A stretch of DNA of 64,000 nucleotides from Macrostomum hystrix (GCA_950097015.1 CATNEN010000029.1:7087501-7151500), one strand, 5' to 3'. Positions 27,085 to 41,598 are shown, numbered from the stretch's first letter. Program-made: numbers and translations. Notes: generated from the letters alone by a model not told the origin.

Positions 27085-29605
27085 TTAACATGTAGAATTC
27101 TGTCTAACAGATGGACTTCTGTCCTACATGTAGAATTCTGTCTAACAGATGGACTTCTGTCCTACATGTAGAATTCTGTCTAACAGATGGACTTCTGTTT
27201 TACATGTAGAATTCTGTCTAACAGATGGACTTCTGTCCTACATGTAGAATTCTGTCTAACAGATGGACTTCTGTCCTACATGTAGAATTCTGTCTAACAG
27301 ATGGACTTCTGTTTAACATGTAGAATTCTGTCTAACAGATGGACTTCTGTCCTACATGTAGAATTCTGTCTAACAGATGGACTTCTGTCCTACATGTAGA
27401 ATTCTGTCTAACAGATGGACTTCTGTCCTACATGTAGAATTCTGTCTAACAGATGGACTTCTGTCCTACATGTAGAATTCTGTCTAACAGATGGACTTCT
27501 GTCCTACATGTAGAATTCTGTCTAACAGATGGACTTCTGTCCTACATGTAGAATTCTGTCTAACAGATGGACTTCTGTCCTCCATGTAGAATTCTGTCTA
27601 ACAGATGGACTTCTGTTTAACATGTAGAATTCTGTCTAACAGATGGACTTCTGTCCTACATGTAGAATTCTGTCTAACAGATGGACTTCTGTCCTACAGT
27701 AGAATTCTGTCTAACAGATGGACTTCTGTCCTACATGTAGAATTCTGTCTAACAGATGGACTTCTGTCCTACATGTAGAATTCTGTCTAACAGATGGACT
27801 TCTGTCCTACATGTAGAATTCTGTCTAACAGATGGACTTCTGTCCTACATGTAGAATTCTGTCTAACAGATGGACTTCTGTCCTACATGTAGAATTCTGT
27901 CTAACAGATGGACTTCTGTTTAACATGTAGAATTCTGTCTAACAGATGGACTTCTGTCCTACATGTAGAATTCTGTCTAACAGATAGACCTTTGTTTAAC
28001 ATGTAGAATTCTGTCTAACAGATGGACTTCTGTCCTACATGTAGAATTCTGTCTAACAGATGGACTTCTGTCCTACATGTAGAATTCTGTCTAACAGATA
28101 GACCTTTGTTTAACATGTAGAATTCTGTCTAACAGATGGACTTCTGTCCTACATGTAGAATTCTGTCTAACAGATGGACTTCTGTCCTACATGTAGAATT
28201 CTGTCTAACAGATGGACTTCTGTCCTACATGTAGAATTCTGTCTAACAGATGGACTTGTGTCCTACATGTAGAATTCTGTCTAACAGATGGACTTCTGTC
28301 CTACATGTAGAATTCTGTCTAACAGATGGACTTCTGTCCTACATGTAGAATTCTGTCTAACAGATGGACTTCTGTCCTACATGTAGAATTCTGTCTAACA
28401 GATGGACTTCTGTTTAACATGTAGAATTCTGTCTAACAGATGGACTTCTGTCCTACATGTAGAATTCTGTCTAACAGATAGACCTTTGTTTAACATGTAG
28501 AATTCTGTCTAACAGATGGACTTCTGTCCTACATGTAGAATTCTGTCTAACAGATGGACTTCTGTCCTACATGTAGAATTCTGTCTAACAGATAGACCTT
28601 TGTTTAACATGTAGAATTCTGTCTAACAGATGGACTTCTGTCCTACATGTAGAATTCTGTCTAACAGATGGACTTCTGTCCTACATGTAGAATTCTGTCT
28701 AACAGATGGACTTCTGTCCTACATGTAGAATTCTGTCTAACAGATGGACTTGTGTCCTACATGTAGAATTCTGTCTAACAGATGGACTTCTGTCCTACAT
28801 GTAGAATTCTGTCTAACAGATGGACTTCTGTCCTACATGTAGAATTCTGTCTAACAGATGGACTTCTGTCCTACATGTAGAATTCTGTCTAACAGATGGA
28901 CTTCTGTCCTACATGTAGAATTCTGTCTAACAGATGGACTTCTGTCCTACATGTAGAATTCTGTCTAACAGATGGACTTCTGTCCTACATGTAGAATTCT
29001 GTCTAACAGATGGACTTCTGTCCTACATGTAGAATTCTGTCTAACAGATGGACTTCTGTCCTACATGTAGAATTCTGTCTAACAGATGGACTTCTGTCCT
29101 ACATGTAGAATTCTGTCTAACAGATGGACTTCTGTCCTACATGTAGAATTCTGTCTAACAGATGGACTTCTGTCCTACATGTAGAATTCTGTCTAACAGA
29201 TGGACTTCTGTCCTACATGTAGAATTCTGTCTAACAGATGGACTTCTGTCCTACATGTAGAATTCTGTCTAACAGATGGACTTCTGTTTAACATGTAGAA
29301 TTCTGTCTAACAGATGGACTTCTGTCCTACATGTAGAATTCTGTCTAACAGATAGACCTTTGTTTAACATGTAGAATTCTGTCTAACAGATGGACTTCTG
29401 TCCTACATGTAGAATTCTGTCTAACAGATGGACTTCTGTCCTACATGTAGAATTCTGTCTAACAGATGGACTTCTGTTTAACATGTAGAATTCTGTCTAA
29501 CAGATGGACTTCTGTTTAACATGTAGAATTCTGTCTAACAGATGGACTTCTGTCCTGCATGTAGAATTCTGTCTAACAGATTGACTTCTGTCTAACATGT
29601 ATTAT
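27085..29605. repeat. 38-bp minisatellite, ~66 copies
   Basis: The unit is built as ACATGTAGAATTCTGTCTAA followed by CAGATGGACTTCTGTCCT, that is two diverged 19-bp halves. Each half resembles the 19-bp unit at 23920, and both contain the CTGTCTAACAG core or a relative of it. Interspersed variants (CAGATAGACCTTTGTTTA, TGGACTTGTG) recur in similar order, for example at 27980, 28090, 28470 and 28580, showing segmental duplication. Confidence 0.96.
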
Positions 29606-30002
29606 TTTCTTCATGATTCGTCACTTCATATCTGTATATCAGTAGTCCTCAAATATGTATTCATTAAACTATTTTTCAAGAAAAAACGAAGACAACTACG
29701 AGAACAGCAACAAGAAAAAATGTTAATTTTGTCTTTGCGGTCTCATGAAATATTATTTTATTAACTATCAGTTCAATAAAGGCTGGAGCAACAATTGTGT
29801 AGTGCATCCATGGGAACACTAAGGCCTAAACAGAATGGTGGTACAGAAGTCATTTCTAATCACTCGGACGTCATTCGCGCTAGATCATAACTAAGTAAAT
29901 AAGTGCTATGACAACTAATTATTTGAGAGCTACTTTGGGAACAAATGTTAATCGGGATCAGAGTTTGCTGTTGAATGTTAAGGCGAAGATCAGAATCGCC
30001 AC

Positions 30003-30422
<420 letters not shown>

Positions 30423-30423
30423 T

Positions 30424-31130
30424 TAAGCTAGGCGCCTCTTCAGGTGACACCCAGACTAAATAAAGCTAGGCGCCCATTCTAACAGGTGATGCCCAGACTA
30501 ATTAAAGCTAGGCGCCCATTCTAACAGGTGATGCCCAGACTAATTAAAGCTAGGCGCCCATTCTACCAGGTGACACACAGACTAAATAAAGCTAGGCGCC
30601 CATTCTAACAGGTGATGCCCAGACTAATTAAAGCTAGGCGCCCATTCTAACAGGTGATGCCCAGACTAATTAAAGCTAGGCGCCCATTCTACCAGGTGAC
30701 ACACAGACTAATTAAAGCTAGGCGCCCATTCTACCAGGTGACACACAGACTAATTAAAGCTAGGCGCCCATTCTACCAGGTGACACACAGACTAATTAAA
30801 GCTAGGCGCCCATTCTACCAGGTGACACACAGACTAATTAAAGCTAGGCGCCCATTCTACCAGGTGACACACAGACTAATTAAAGCTAGGCGCCCATTCT
30901 AACAGGTGACACACAGACTAATTAAAGCTAGGCGCCCATTCTAACAGGTGACACACAGACTAATTAAAGCTAGGCGCCCATTCTAACAGGTGACACACAG
31001 ACTAATTAAAGCTAGGCGCCCATTCTAACAGGTGATGCCCAGACTAATTAAAGCTAGGCGCCCATTCTAACAGGTGATGCCCAGACTAATTAAAGCTAGG
31101 CGCCCATTCTAACAGGTGACACCAATATTA
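30424..31130. repeat. 42-bp minisatellite
   Basis: About 16-17 copies of a 42-bp unit with AAAGCTAGGCGCCCATTCTA then CAGGTGACACACAGACTAAT. Variants alternate ATGCCC and ACACAC. It sits directly upstream of ATP synthase c copy 1. Confidence 0.95.
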
Positions 31131-31134
31131 TTTA

Positions 31135-31704
31135 AACATGGGCGTCTTTTAAACAATTAAATTATGAAATTACACTAACCGATTGCCTTATAAAATTGCA
31201 TCTGACTCATTCACGCTTTTAAAAGAAAGCAAGTAGACCTACCTATAGAAGAGCAATGGTTTAATATGAGACCGAAATAACAACTAAAAAATGGGTACCA
31301 TGTAAATAGTTGAAGAAAATAAATCAAAGTCATATGATGAAAGCCGATTCATTCCACACAATTGGATCGTCAGTCAGTCGCAATCTGCTGTTGAAAGTTT
31401 ATATTTTTCCTTTATTGATCTTGCTCAATACACTTGACTGTGTTCCTCTAACAGGATGACACTAGTCCCAATTTCAGATACATTATTTGTTTATTTAGAG
31501 GCTATGTCTTCAGCAAATTTCTGTTAGGGATATTTTTGGCAAACTACTACAGGGCAGAATTCTAGGGAAATTTTGACGCAGCAGCTAGACTACAAGAACT
31601 TCTTGGAACTAATTGTAGACTTTAACAACTAAGACACACAACTTAGCGCTTAGTTGCAAACACTTGCTACTTCAAGTAGTCGGTGAAGCTAATCGCCGGA
31701 TCAT
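31135..31704. other. Spacer and probable 3' UTR of ATP synthase c copy 2
   Basis: Unique AT-rich sequence. Reverse-complement AATAAA candidates are near 31412 and 31485. No ORF of note. Confidence 0.4.
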
Positions 31705-32345
<641 letters not shown>

Positions 32346-32349
32346 CTGA

Positions 32350-32873
32350 TAAGAAAATAGAATCGACTGTAAATTTACGGATGAAAGAGAATAATTAACT
32401 AAGAATTACCTTTTTGTAGCGTTCTACTCTTTAACAACTATAGCCTAAGCTAACACACAACAAAACATGCAATAGGAAATCAAGTTAGTTTGTCTTTCAA
32501 ACAAAGTTCTGCAAAAAACTGCAGGAAAACAAAGGCAAACGAACTGGTATATATATTTATTTTAATTTTGGATATTTAACATCAAAAGCATCTTAAAATG
32601 CAGAAAGCCTACAGCCTCTTAATACTAACCATAATGGGTTGCTGGAAAGTTTTTGGTTACAAAATACAGACGGAAAAGACTCAAGTGGTAGGACTTATTG
32701 CAATGGGAGAGTCTGCAGCTGTAGAACACCAATAATTGTAGAAAAAACTGTACTTGACAAAAGGAATAGTAAGAATGAGCTATGAGCTACATATTTTTAT
32801 ATTTTTGATATTCAACGATAAACTGGTTAGAAACGATGCGAGTTAGTTTTTTCCCTCAGCGCGATCTCGCCAG
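32350..32873. other. Spacer, 3' flank of the coiled-coil gene
   Basis: AT-rich unique sequence without recognisable features. Confidence 0.4.
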
Positions 32874-33461
32874 CTACAGCTCATGCTCGAGCCGCATTGG
32901 AATAATAAAACTGTCGGTCAAGCGGCCCACACTCTCGGTTACTCGACTGACAGTCTCAGCCAAGCCATCGACAGCGGCATCTAGCTCCTCTAGCGACCTA
33001 GTCTCAAATTCTGTCGCCTCCTCCGGCGAGATCAACACTCGCTGTTCCAACTGCTTGCTATGCTCGGGGCCGCTCACAGACCAGGGCAGCGAGGCGGACA
33101 GTCGGTCCACAAAATCCGTGGCCGAATTATTCAACTGGACGCGCTGATTTCTGGCAGCATTCAACAGCTCCGTCAGCTCGTCGTTGGCCTCAGAGGCGAC
33201 CTGGTGGGCATCGGTAGCCAACTGTTCCCAGTGCTGCAACTCGCGCCGCTGAACATCCTGCCGGTGCTCCAGGGAAGTCAGCAGCTCCCTAGCCCGGTCG
33301 ACCCGCTCCTCCTCGGAGGTGGCCTCGCGAATGGTCTCGGACAAGAAGTGCTCAAGATCCGCTCGACGCTGACGAGCCTCTAAAAGGGCCCGCTCTGATA
33401 AATGAAGGCGGCGATCTAAGCGCTCCATGCATTCCATTGTGTTCAAGTTATCGTCATCCAT
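32874..33461 (-). CDS. Coiled-coil protein, unknown function
   Basis: 195 residues from MDDDNLNTMECMERLDRRLH to MRLEHEL. Rich in Glu, Arg, Leu and Ala with heptad-like spacing over most of its length, no TM helix and no signal peptide. An acceptor TTTCCAG lies about 35 bases before the ATG. Codon use is GC-rich like the other genes here and unlike the AT-rich flanks, which supports real coding. I do not recognise the family; a small subunit of a cytoskeletal, kinetochore or trafficking complex is possible but only a guess. Confidence 0.7.
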   Translation of the reverse strand: MDDDNLNTMECMERLDRRLHLSERALLEARQRRADLEHFLSETIREATSEEERVDRARELLTSLEHRQDVQRRELQHWEQLATDAHQVASEANDELTELLNAARNQRVQLNNSATDFVDRLSASLPWSVSGPEHSKQLEQRVLISPEEATEFETRSLEELDAAVDGLAETVSRVTESVGRLTDSFIIPMRLEHEL

Positions 33462-33499
33462 TTGTGCTCGAGTGTTTCGTCCCTATTGTAACTGGAAAA

Positions 33500-34345
33500 C
33501 AATAAATCACAAATAGTAGAGCATTTAAATTGGACAAATCTTGAGTTATTTAGTTTATTAAAAAGTAAGTGTCTAAGTCATAGACTGAATAGAATATACA
33601 CACAGAGTAATACAGCAATTAAGCCACTAAAACATACAAAAATAACTCTATACATAATTATATTGAGCTTTGAGCATAGAAATCTATCTAGAGTTGTATA
33701 CTACATGGTTGGCACAATAGTAAATGATAGGCAGAAAAATTCACTTCTGAATAACTAAAATGTTGTATTGTATTATCAAAATTTGATTGCAATTTATCTA
33801 ATGAATTGTGTATCACAAATTTTTTAAAATACATACACTATATAAAATATTTTCATAATTTCATTTTCAAACATAACACATTTTTGTTTTATCTTCAGTG
33901 TTGGCACAGGTGGGCACCCCCAATATACCACAAATCACTGTCTCAAGGGGGATGACCAACCCATGGACTATAAAAAGCAGTTTATTTGTGTTGGGAATCA
34001 CATGGTCACTCCTATAATAAAATTTCATAATGAAATGATATATAGTCTGCATCTAAGTTGAGCAAAATATATGTGAGCAAGCTATCTGATAAAAAAAACT
34101 TTGAATAACACAAGATGAGAACATCATGTCAGCAAAGCTATTGGTTGAGCAGAATCCTTTGAGCAAATGGGGCCAGGCGTGTCATAGCAAAGGATAATGA
34201 TAAGTGAGAAGTCTAATGGTGCAGGTTTGACCTTCATAGAATTTCAAAGGCAGCTGCTATCATTTCATGACAGCTTGTGTGAGGAGCTGTTTCGTAGATT
34301 AAAAAATGTTAGATCAACATAAAACATTTGCCTCTTATTGATATG
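33500..34345. other. AT-rich non-coding
   Basis: No gene, RNA or repeat recognised. Confidence 0.4.
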
Positions 34346-34347
34346 AT

Positions 34348-34931
34348 TAGGGGTTGGATGGGATCAAGATTTTTGGGATTGGTCAGGATTGGGATCTTCA
34401 TCTATTTCTGGGTGGGATTCGGGACAGGAGAAGCCTATGCCTAACCTAAGTGGAGAGTCAGAGTCAGAGTCTGTCCTTTTTGTACACTTACAAAAAACAT
34501 TAAAGCAGATAACATCAGCTAAAACCTTAGTTCTTCCTTGGTTCAGCCTGCATCAAATTTTTCAAGCTGTTTCTTGATTTTTGCCAAGCTATTCATATAT
34601 TAGGGGCATGATGAGCCCATCCCGATTTTCATATTTTTAAGAGTTGGGATTGAGATCTCACCCTATTGGAATAAGTTGACAAATCGCGTCCAACCATCCA
34701 TTGCATTTTCAGACTTTTTTGGTGTCGTGTCGTGTTGCAAGGCATTGCCAGGGCGTTGCATCTGTTTTTCTTTTTTTAAAGTGTAGTTAGTTGGTTAGGT
34801 TATTATAGCATTTCATGTTGCGTCACGCTTTGGAGCCATATTTTTGACACCTGTATGGCGCATCCGCAGCTTTTTGACATTTATTCCAATAGGGAGATCC
34901 CAAAATTTATCCAAATCCTGTCCAACCCCTA
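34348..34931. mobile_element. Second non-autonomous hAT-like element
   Basis: 584 bp. Inverted ends TAGGGGTTGGATGGGAT and TAGGGGTTGGACAGGAT. Flanked by GATATGAT and GATATAAT, an 8-bp TSD with one mismatch. Internal inverted segments contain CTATTGGAATAA. No ORF. Confidence 0.75.
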
Positions 34932-34939
34932 GATATAAT

Positions 34940-36780
34940 CTTTTTGCATACAATCATGTAATTGAAGTTGAGGATCTATCAAAAGTTGTAGCCACATTCT
35001 CCTAAGATAACCTAGATGAAATATATCTGTTGAGAAATAGATATTTAGAAACATATTTAAAACTATCACTAGTATTTCTAAAAAGCAACATATTGAGCAG
35101 GCTTTATTTCGAAATACTTACACAAATTAGTTTGCTAGCAAATGTGAAATAAAATGAAAATGAAACAAACTATATATGTATATATATTTAAGGAAGAATA
35201 TTAAACATATTTGGTTTCATGTAGCACTCATGTTGCCACTCCAGATTTTTTTAAGTTTCTTTTCCTATCACCAGAGTTCTTGGTTTATTTTTTTTCTATA
35301 AAAATACTTTTCTTTTGATTTGAAGCAACCTAAATAGATAATTCCAATAAATTGTGCTTGATTCTTATGCAAACCATAGCTTTAAGTTTAAAGACATATC
35401 CTGCATTCCAAAAGAGGCTTTCATTCATTTCTTAGTTTCTTAAGTATGCCTTGCTATTTTTTTCTTGATTTTGCTTGGTGTAGCAATATGTTTCAGATGC
35501 CATTTACCTACTAAACAAGCTTTAATCATGAATGGAAAAAAATCTGCTTTCCTATGTATAAGTATAACCCAGTGCTAAAATAACTTCTTTGGTAGGCCTA
35601 ATGAAATATATTTATTAAATTCTTAAGACATAACAAAATACTAGATTAACCAATATAAATATAATCAAGCCCAGGGACTGCGGGTAACAAACTAATTACT
35701 GAATACTGCCCCTTAACAAAAGTTAATGTTGCACCAGTGACCAGTGCCACCACTGTTTATCTATTCTATTATTGTCTAGGCCTGTATCACTTTGTTCTGT
35801 CTATAACCCACTAGAAGATAGTAGTTGAAGTTAAAGTCCATAAAAACCTAAAATATTTTATAGTAGGCCGATTGAAATTCAAGAAATACATAGACCATGA
35901 TATTTAGTTGAGACAATCTACTAAGTGCCATACTTAGCATAATTTCAACCAGCTTCAGAAAATTTTATTAAAAGTAAATATTTTATTTAATTATACTGGT
36001 AATTATTACCATTCTTCAGTAGTCAGTAGTATTTGAATAATAAATTAAAGGGTACGAAAAGCAAAGGTATCACCTTAGCAGCATCAGCAAAATGTGAAAC
36101 AAACCAAAATATTCAGTTTTTCATCTTAAATTCTTAGTAATGTTAGCTATAATATTTGGTTATCATAATTCGTTATCTTAAGATGCATTGCCAAAATATC
36201 AAAGCAAGCTAAAACTTAGCAATTATAAATGTATTTTAGAGTATTTTTAAGGAAAATAAGGTAAGGATCATCAATTGCAGCAAAGTTTTATAAATAGAAG
36301 TATTGCAGCATGAGCTATGCCTTGAATAGTTCAAGGATTAAGAAAATTTGAATAGCGATAAAGAAATACTAGTTTTAACCTCCAAGATATGGTCAGGAGG
36401 TGCTTCTAAATATGACTAAACTTGATAATTGAATATTTTATTGTTTGAGTTCACAAAGTTAAAACTCCGTGAAAATTTCAAAAAATTCATAACCAAACAG
36501 GTACTACCACATTAAGAAACAAAATTCGTAAATTTTTAACTATCTTTCTGTGACTAATAATATTTGATATCTTTTCATCTGTGTTTAAATGGTATAATTT
36601 GTTTTAATTTCTTCCGGAGCTTTAAACCATGCGCTTCGCAGGATAACAGTATTTAAAATGCCCAAAAATCAGAGTTATAGTAGCTCGAACTTGGGTGTCA
36701 CCGAGTGAGTGCCACGCCAGGTACCATCGCTTGTGGCGACGGACCCTACATGCATTATCACTTATCTATTTTTCAGTCAT
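34940..36780. other. AT-rich non-coding
   Basis: Long AT-rich stretch with a short (TA)n near 35170. I see no coding exon or element ends. Confidence 0.4.
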
Positions 36781-36799
36781 CTAATTTTTCACTTCCTCG

Positions 36800-37640
36800 G
36801 AAGTGGAAAATAGTTGCCCCCCCTCCGGCTGTGAGCATCCTGGCCAGGGGCTAACGGGTTCGCCCTCCTCGGAGCATGCGGCTACTAAACTGGCAACACA
36901 TCGCGGCGGGCGAAGCAATGCGACCACTGAGCAATGTCGCCTTGGGTTCAATCAGAGGCGGAAGAAGCTTCGGGCAGCTGCGCGACTTCGCCGCCGGGAC
37001 TCGCGACTCGCCATGTCGAGCTGCTTCATCAACCTGCTGAATCCACGGCTTTTGCAGTGCCAGAGCGGTTTCCGCCCAGGGCGCTCTACGACCTAACAAG
37101 TCGCCGCAATCCGCTGCGTCATCCAGACCTGCAGAACGCGTCAGCTGTCAGTTTCGTCGTCTACGATTCATGGACTTCAATTGTGGCTCGGCAGTGATGC
37201 CACCAAGACCAAGGTGCTGCACGTTGGGACCGCAACGAGGCCCGACCTCTACCTGCCTCTATATCTACCTGCGTGTGGATTTCTGCTACCTGGGCGTGTC
37301 GGTGATGAGCGCTGACGTGATGGTGGAGACACGCAAGTGCATGCCTGGCGCGCCACGCACCTCCTGCGCTCGATCTTCAGATCCGAGGCCGCCGACCAGC
37401 TCAACTGGCCTTGTTCCAAGCAGCAGTTGAATCTGTGCTGGTCTATGGCTTGGGAGCGGTTCACCCAACGCCGGCGCGCGATGCTACCATCAACGATGCT
37501 CACCGGCAGCTGATGCGAGCTGCTCTGGGCATCAGCAAAACAAGACCATCAGCAATGCGGACCTCTACGCTCGCAGCAGCAAGAAGCCGTTGTCCGCCAC
37601 GCTGCCTACAAGCTGCGTGTGCTCGCTGCTTAAGCACTGT
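36800..37640 (+). pseudogene. Non-LTR retrotransposon reverse transcriptase, decayed
   Basis: GC-rich island in AT-rich DNA. Frames shift, but RT landmarks can be read in order: QSGFRPGRSTT (37060 region), FCYLGVSVMSADV with TRKC (37280-37340), and LFQAAVESVLVYGLGAVHPT (37410). The central RT block with the catalytic FADD is missing, so there is a large deletion. Followed by (ATT)n-like sequence. Confidence 0.7.
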
Positions 37641-37649
37641 ATATCATTA

Positions 37650-39690
37650 TTGTTATTATTACTCGCATTATCACCATATATATCGCGAAAAAACACAGGA
37701 CTGGAATTTAAGTCAAATCAGTTGTCTTTTTACATGAGGCTTGCCTACTAATAATATTTATTTAGGTAGTATATTTGTGTCTTAAGTGCAATAAAGGCAA
37801 AAAGAAAAGGACAAGAAAATTTCTAAAGTGAGAAACTGCATAATATAGTTTTAAAGTTTTCGTTAAAAATACCGATTGCAGCAGAGGTAAAATGGGGGAC
37901 TAGACTATCGGCTGGCTGCATGGTGTTTGAGTAAATAAAAAACTATCATAAATTACGTTTAGGCAAACAAAACGAAGCCATGATAAATAAGTAAATAACT
38001 GAAATGTTCATTATGCCGTAAAAATTCTGGATTTTCTATATGCATCACAGTTTGTAAGCTATGAGCGATTCGTATAAAATCACTTTTATCAACCGTCAAA
38101 CTGGAAACAGGAGCACACCAGACTACTGACTGAGATTCCAGAGTAGAATGCTAAGAAAGCGATGCCAAACTTACGAAAAATACGAAAGAATGATTTAGCC
38201 AGAAATCGGATGCACTTTTAGCTGGACTGCTATGGCGCCTTCTCTTCATACTCACTCCTTACTATAAGCAGTTCTGTGCCTAGCGAGCGGAATCCATATA
38301 TTTTACTGCTTCTCTAACATGCCCCACTATTTATAATTAATAAGGAGATAAATATGTTTCTATTCTTTCTTTCCTCCTTTGGGAAATCTCAAGAAAGACC
38401 AAACTGCTGCTAGGATTGCCGGTGATTTTCGTCACTGTAACCAAGTCATACACAATATGCTAGTAAAACCAACTCTACTCACAAATGGTTTACCTCGGTA
38501 TTAGTTGAGTACGAAACAATAAACTATGATGATTAACATCACGGTGCGAGAATAATAAAAAGCGACAAAAATGACGAGAAGAAATTATAACAAGTACAGT
38601 TCCGAATTAAACGCAAGATATAGATAGTGAGTGTGTAGCATTGCGGCACGCGTAGCATAAGAACGTTTTAAACAAAAATTCTGACCTGTATTCAGCAGCA
38701 TATATTAATAGCTCTACAAATATGTTCGTTGGATAAGAAGGCGGGCTAATGAATAAAAAAAAGTAAAATATAAATTCTTTTGAATATGAATAATGTGTTA
38801 AGTACCGAAAAAACTACATCAACTAGTCACTTGACCTTCAAAGAACATAAGAATGTGCCGGAAACAACAAATTTTCGAATGATCAACAAAAAATGTTTTT
38901 GTAAAAGAAAATTAGGAAAAGTTGAAGTAAAGCGTGAGTTGCAAAATGACACGATTGTTAGATGTTCAAACAGTATTGTATAATAAAAACGAATTAATTG
39001 TCCATCCAGCCAATCAATAGACAGTTTTATCCTACATATCTAAAGCCATGCGAATGCTTACACCAAAAATGAGGAAAATAATAGCAATCAAACAAAAATC
39101 ATTCCATCGACAAGATATAATTGATTTATTTGCAGCGAGACGCGAGTCAAAGTACAGTTTGGGCCTGGGAAAATGATCTGCCATTGCACTGTATCAGCTG
39201 TTTGTCTGTCAGTGTTATTATTATAGAGCAATGAGTACTGATTGTTTGCCAGCTTCGGGCGCTTCACTTCAGGACCGTGACTGAAATGTTTGACATGGTT
39301 AACAATGCAGATGTTAAACATGGTAAACTGCTTCTAAATCCTATTAGTTTAATAATATGTCTTGGGAATTCGGTATCTTGTACATATTCTGTTCTCCATT
39401 AAAGCTAAGGTGTACTTCATTTCGGAATAAAATTAGTTAACTATTTAAATAGACTAACCTGAATAAATACAACCCAATCGATTTTACGTGCCAAAAAAGA
39501 GCTAAATATATGCATGCAGAAATAGTGTACGTGAATAAAATTAGTGAAAAGAGATGAAAGTAATAAACACGAAATGAACATTTATATATAAACCAGCAAG
39601 TTGTTTCACAATAAGTAACGGGACAATCCTACTACAGAAAGATATAGACATTTTTAATTTCGTAAAATCGTGGAGCGAAGCGGCTCAGGC
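37650..39690. other. AT-rich non-coding
   Basis: Only short chance ORFs, such as a 67-codon one at 38780, without family resemblance. Confidence 0.4.
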
Positions 39691-39699
39691 AGTTTGTAG

Positions 39700-40585
39700 A
39701 GGGAGCAAGGAGTGAGGTGGCTGAGAAAGCGTGGGGGCGAGGAGTGAGGTGGCTGAGAAAGCGTGGGGGCGAGGAGTGAGGTGGCTGAGAAAGCGTGGAA
39801 TTGAGGAGTGAGGTGGCTGAGAAAGCGTGGAATCGAGGAGTGAGGTGACTGAGAAAGCATGGGGGCGAGGAGTGAGGTGGCTGAGAAAGCGTGGAATTGA
39901 GGAGTGAGGTGGCTGAGAAAGCGTGGAATTGAGGAGTGAGGTGGCTGAGAAAGCGTGGAATTGAGGAGTGAGGTGGCTGAGAAAGCGTGGAATCGAGGAG
40001 TGAGGTGACTGAGAAAGCATGGGGGCGAGGAGTGAGGTGGCTGAGAAAGCGTGGAATTGAGGAGTGAGGTGGCTGAGAAAGCGTGGGGGCGAGGAGTGAG
40101 GTGACTGAGAAAGCGTGGAATCGAGGAGTGAGGTGGCTGAGAAAGCGTGGGGGCGAGGAGTGAGGTGACTGAGAAAGCGTGGAATCGAGGAGTGAGGTGG
40201 CTGAGAAAGCGTGGGGGCGAGGAGTGAGGTGGCTGAGAAAGCGTGGAATTGAGGAGTGAGGTGGCTGAGAAAGCGTGGAATTGAGGAGTGAGGTGGCTGA
40301 GAAAGCGTGGAATTGAGGAGTGAGGTGGCTGAGAAAGCGTGGAATCGAGGAGTGAGGTGACTGAAAAAGCATGGGGGCGAGGAGTGAGGTGGCTGAGAAA
40401 GCGTGGAATTGAGGAGTGAGGTGGCTGAGAAAGCGTGGGGGCGAGGAGTGAGGTGACTGAGAAAGCGTGGAATCGAGGAGTGAGGTGGCTGAGAAAGCGT
40501 GGGGGCGAGGAGTGAGGTGGCTGAGAAAGCGTGGAATCGAGGAGTGAGGTGGCTGAGAAAGCGTGGGGGCGTGGTGAGGTGGCTG
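39700..40585. repeat. 32-bp minisatellite
   Basis: About 28 copies of a 32-bp unit, GGCTGAGAAAGCGTGGAATT then GAGGAGTGAGGT, with GGAATT, GGAATC and GGGGGC variants. Block duplications are evident (the order around 39850-40020 recurs). A long - strand ORF is spurious. Confidence 0.95.
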
Positions 40586-40599
40586 AAGGAGATTTAGAT

Positions 40600-41090
40600 G
40601 AGTGAATTAAAAATGGCGATCCTCTTTAATGCGTGTAAAGGTTAATGCGTGCAAAACTTGAAGCGCTTTTCTCCATAATGTCCTTATTTAAAGCAACCTG
40701 CCTAGCTAGCTAAGATCTCACTGACAGGTGAAGCCTTGTCAATTTTTTTAAACAGCAACTCTAACCAAATGATGGCACAGTCTTAGTTTAGAAGTCTTTC
40801 TAAGTGAGACTCAATTATGTAAAAGTGCAAAATGGAATGCGTGCAAACCCAAAAACCAACAAATCCAAAAATAATCTAAGAATAATCCAAGAGTGCATAG
40901 TAATATTGCACAAAGGAAAGCTAAAGACTATTTGCTAAGTCTTGTTGGTGCACTTACACTTGACTGTAAACAAATGCAAAGGGGATAATTAATTTTTTTA
41001 TGGTGAATATTAGTTAAAATTAGTCCGCTCGTGTCCATAAAATTAGGCGCAAGAATACATTATAAAATATTTTACTAATGTAACTTTAAT
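40600..41090. other. Spacer
   Basis: No features recognised. Confidence 0.4.
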
Positions 41091-41096
41091 CTGTAT

Positions 41097-41107
41097 TTAT
41101 TCTGCAC
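41097..41107 (-). CDS. Synaptobrevin, possible 11-bp last coding exon
   Basis: The donor GTAAGT ending the TM exon (41598-41593) needs a downstream acceptor. After a (CTG)n tract, CTTCTGCAG is followed by GTGCAGAATAA. Joined to the dangling A this reads Ser-Ala-Glu-stop, with AATAAA overlapping the stop. If the donor is not used, the previous exon reads on as S-K-S-I-Y-F-P-V-stop. Position and phase fit, but the exon is tiny, so confidence is low. Confidence 0.35.
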
Positions 41108-41113
41108 CTGCAG

Positions 41114-41127
41114 AAGCAGCAGCAAAT

Positions 41128-41163
<36 letters not shown>
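41114..41163. repeat. (CAG)n microsatellite
   Basis: CAG tract on the + strand, CTG on the - strand, where it sits as the pyrimidine-rich part before the possible last synaptobrevin acceptor. Confidence 0.9.
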
Positions 41164-41598
41164 GTATCTAAATTATCGAATTTCTATAATTGAAGACTAA
41201 TTTTGGGGTTTCCGATAGCTACTACGCTCAATGTACACAAACAATCACGAGCTAGTACACAGACACAAAGAGACGGATTTCACACGGAAAGCAGCTAATG
41301 GCGTTAATAACGAATTCATTATTATGTTAACAAAAAAGATTGTACAAATCACAGGTTGCCAAAATATTATATTTAATCGAGACCTGAAGAGCTGCAAATT
41401 ATCAGGTAGCGACTGAGACTGAAATAGAAAAATGGCATTTTCTTGATGTCTTCAATTGGCTTTTTATCCAAAAAAATTTTTGTCCAAGCGAGGCGACACT
41501 AGCTAATTTGTAATTGAGGCACTTTCTCATTTGTTTCAATAAATGAACTAATTTGTAGTAGAGAAAATTATGCTATACTGGAAAGTAAATTGACTTAC

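Noticed and set aside
38780-38983. 67-codon ORF
   Set aside because: AT-rich, no family resemblance, no splice context; consistent with chance.
39632-40372. 246-codon ORF on the - strand
   Set aside because: 32-bp repeat; three units make an open 96-bp period by chance.
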